Source: Bacteroidales bacterium UBA3290
Lineage (GTDB): Bacteria; Bacteroidota; Bacteroidia; Bacteroidales; UBA932
DNA length: 6,591 nucleotides
Assembly (NCBI GenBank): GCA_002361615.1
Contig: DETK01000038.1
Location: forward strand, 73,752 to 80,342
Direction: 5' to 3'
Shown: one piece after another, positions 5,570 through 6,591 of the stretch
How positions within the stretch are numbered: position 1 is the stretch's first letter
How the letters are laid out: the number at the start of each line of letters is the position of its first letter
Program-made: the position numbers and the translations under genes
The notes under the pieces: generated by a model
Told to the model about the DNA's origin: nothing
Databases searched by the model: none
What the model saw: the letters and a program-made list of their open reading frames with translations, nothing else

Positions 5570-6591
5570 ATGATCAAGATTACTTTTCCTGACGGCAACG
5601 TCAAAGAGTTCGAGAAGGGCGTGACGGCTTACCAGATCGCGGCCTCCATCAGCCCCAGGCTCGCCAACGATGTGTTGTGTGCATCGGTCGGCGACCAGGT
5701 TTACGATCTCGAACGCCCCATCCTCGAAGATGCGACACTGAAACTCCACAAATGGGAAGACCGCGAGGCGAAAGCCACTTTCTGGCACTCCTCGAGCCAC
5801 CTGATGGCCGAAGCGCTCGAAGCGCTGTATCCCGGCGTCAAGTTCGGTATCGGCCCTTCGATCGAGAACGGTTTCTATTACGATGTGGATCTGGGCGACA
5901 GGCAGCTCGTGGAAGCGGACCTGAAGAAAATCGAAGACAAGATGCTTGAACTGGCCCGCAGCGGCGAGACTTTCGTCCGCACGGACGTCTCGAAAGCGGA
6001 CGCGCTCAAGAAATATACGGAAAAAGGCGACCAGTACAAGTGCGAACTGATCCGCGACCTCCAGGACGGTACCATCACGTTCTACCAGAACGGTGCCTTC
6101 ACCGACCTGTGCCGCGGTCCGCACCTGCGCAATACCTCGGTCATCAAGGCGGTCAAGCTGCTCAACATCGCCGGTGCCTACTGGCGCGGTGACGAGCACA
6201 ACAAGCAGCTTACCCGCATCTACGGCATCACCTTCCCCAAGAAGAGCATGCTCGACGAATACCTGGCCATGCTCGAGGAAGCCAAGAAGCGCGACCACCG
6301 CAAACTCGGCAAGGAGATGGAACTCTTCACCTTCTCGTCGAAAGTGGGTATGGGGCTTCCGCTCTGGCTGCCCAAGGGCGCCGCGCTGCGCGAGCGTCTG
6401 GAGCAGTTCCTGCGCAAGGTCCAGAAGGAATACGGCTACCAGCAGGTGATTACCCCGCACATCGGCAACAAGGAGCTCTACATCACTTCGGGCCACTGGG
6501 CCAAATACGGCAAGGACTCTTTCCGTCCCATCACTACCCCGCAGGAAGGGGAGGAGTACCTGCTCAAACCGATGAACTGCCCGCACCACTG
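5570..6591 (+). CDS. thrS: Threonyl-tRNA synthetase, N-terminal part (runs off right edge)
   Basis: The ATG at 5570 opens a frame that stays open to the window end (340 complete codons, then 2 nt). The enzyme charges tRNA-Thr in the cytoplasm and hydrolyses mischarged Ser-tRNA-Thr. The order is as in E. coli ThrRS. An N-terminal TGS domain (about 1-61, MIKITFPDGNVKEF) comes first. The editing domain has H73xxxH77 (HSSSH) and C181xxxH185 (CRGPH), the metal-like editing quartet. The catalytic class II core begins with motif 1 near 275-310 (LPLWLPKGAALRERL). KPMNCPHH at 333-340 contains C337, the first catalytic zinc ligand. Motifs 2 and 3 and the anticodon-binding domain lie beyond the edge. 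Editing residues are intact, so proofreading is expected. It is transcribed divergently from the DUF1538 operon across 98 bp. Confidence 0.96.
   Translation, partial: MIKITFPDGNVKEFEKGVTAYQIAASISPRLANDVLCASVGDQVYDLERPILEDATLKLHKWEDREAKATFWHSSSHLMAEALEALYPGVKFGIGPSIENGFYYDVDLGDRQLVEADLKKIEDKMLELARSGETFVRTDVSKADALKKYTEKGDQYKCELIRDLQDGTITFYQNGAFTDLCRGPHLRNTSVIKAVKLLNIAGAYWRGDEHNKQLTRIYGITFPKKSMLDEYLAMLEEAKKRDHRKLGKEMELFTFSSKVGMGLPLWLPKGAALRERLEQFLRKVQKEYGYQQVITPHIGNKELYITSGHWAKYGKDSFRPITTPQEGEEYLLKPMNCPHH

Noticed and set aside
5555..6589. A 344-codon minus-strand open frame opposite thrS
   Set aside because: thrS on the plus strand has all expected motifs and a promoter; the antisense frame has none and is explained by codon bias.

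Overview
The window looks like chromosomal DNA of a member of the Bacteroidota, probably a GC-rich Bacteroidales lineage. The evidence is three promoter boxes or partial boxes of the Bacteroidota type (TAnnTTTG, with TTTG about 19 nt upstream in the best case), start codons without Shine-Dalgarno sequences behind AT-rich leaders, a DUF4199 gene next to a family 2 glycosyltransferase (a pairing I recall from this phylum), and an Lpd with the CLNWGC active-site variant. Family or genus cannot be resolved from the sequence. Coding regions are GC-rich and the gene-free gaps near starts are AT-rich.

Layout. Positions 1-51 hold the last codons of a plus-strand gene ending in a SEC-C zinc motif, almost certainly secA. 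A gene-free stretch (52-235) carries a long imperfect, nested inverted repeat. It is followed by a complete dihydrolipoamide dehydrogenase gene (lpdA, 236-1624, +), which ends at a strong hairpin/T-run terminator (1655-1681). Converging on that terminator is a five-gene minus-strand operon (5471 down to 1683). It encodes a DUF1538 multi-spanning membrane protein, two different P-II-like proteins, a DUF4199 membrane protein and a polyprenyl-phosphate-type GT2 glycosyltransferase. The junctions are TAATG, ATGA, TAATG and a 3-nt gap, so the genes are packed for coupled translation. A 98-bp divergent promoter region (5472-5569) separates the operon from thrS (5570 to the right edge, +), which is cut off after about 340 codons.

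How the genes may work together. secA, lpdA and thrS are housekeeping genes that probably sit here only as neighbours. The notable part is the minus-strand operon. P-II proteins are trimeric nucleotide/metabolite sensors that often regulate a membrane transporter encoded beside them (GlnK-AmtB, SbtB-SbtA). The DUF1538 protein has two homologous halves, each repeating AEP and FDSGGVxxGP motifs at an exact 249-residue offset, as expected of a duplicated transporter fold. The simplest reading is an uncharacterised transporter controlled by a pair of non-canonical P-II-like proteins. This functional reading is inference; the operon structure and motifs are read directly from the sequence.
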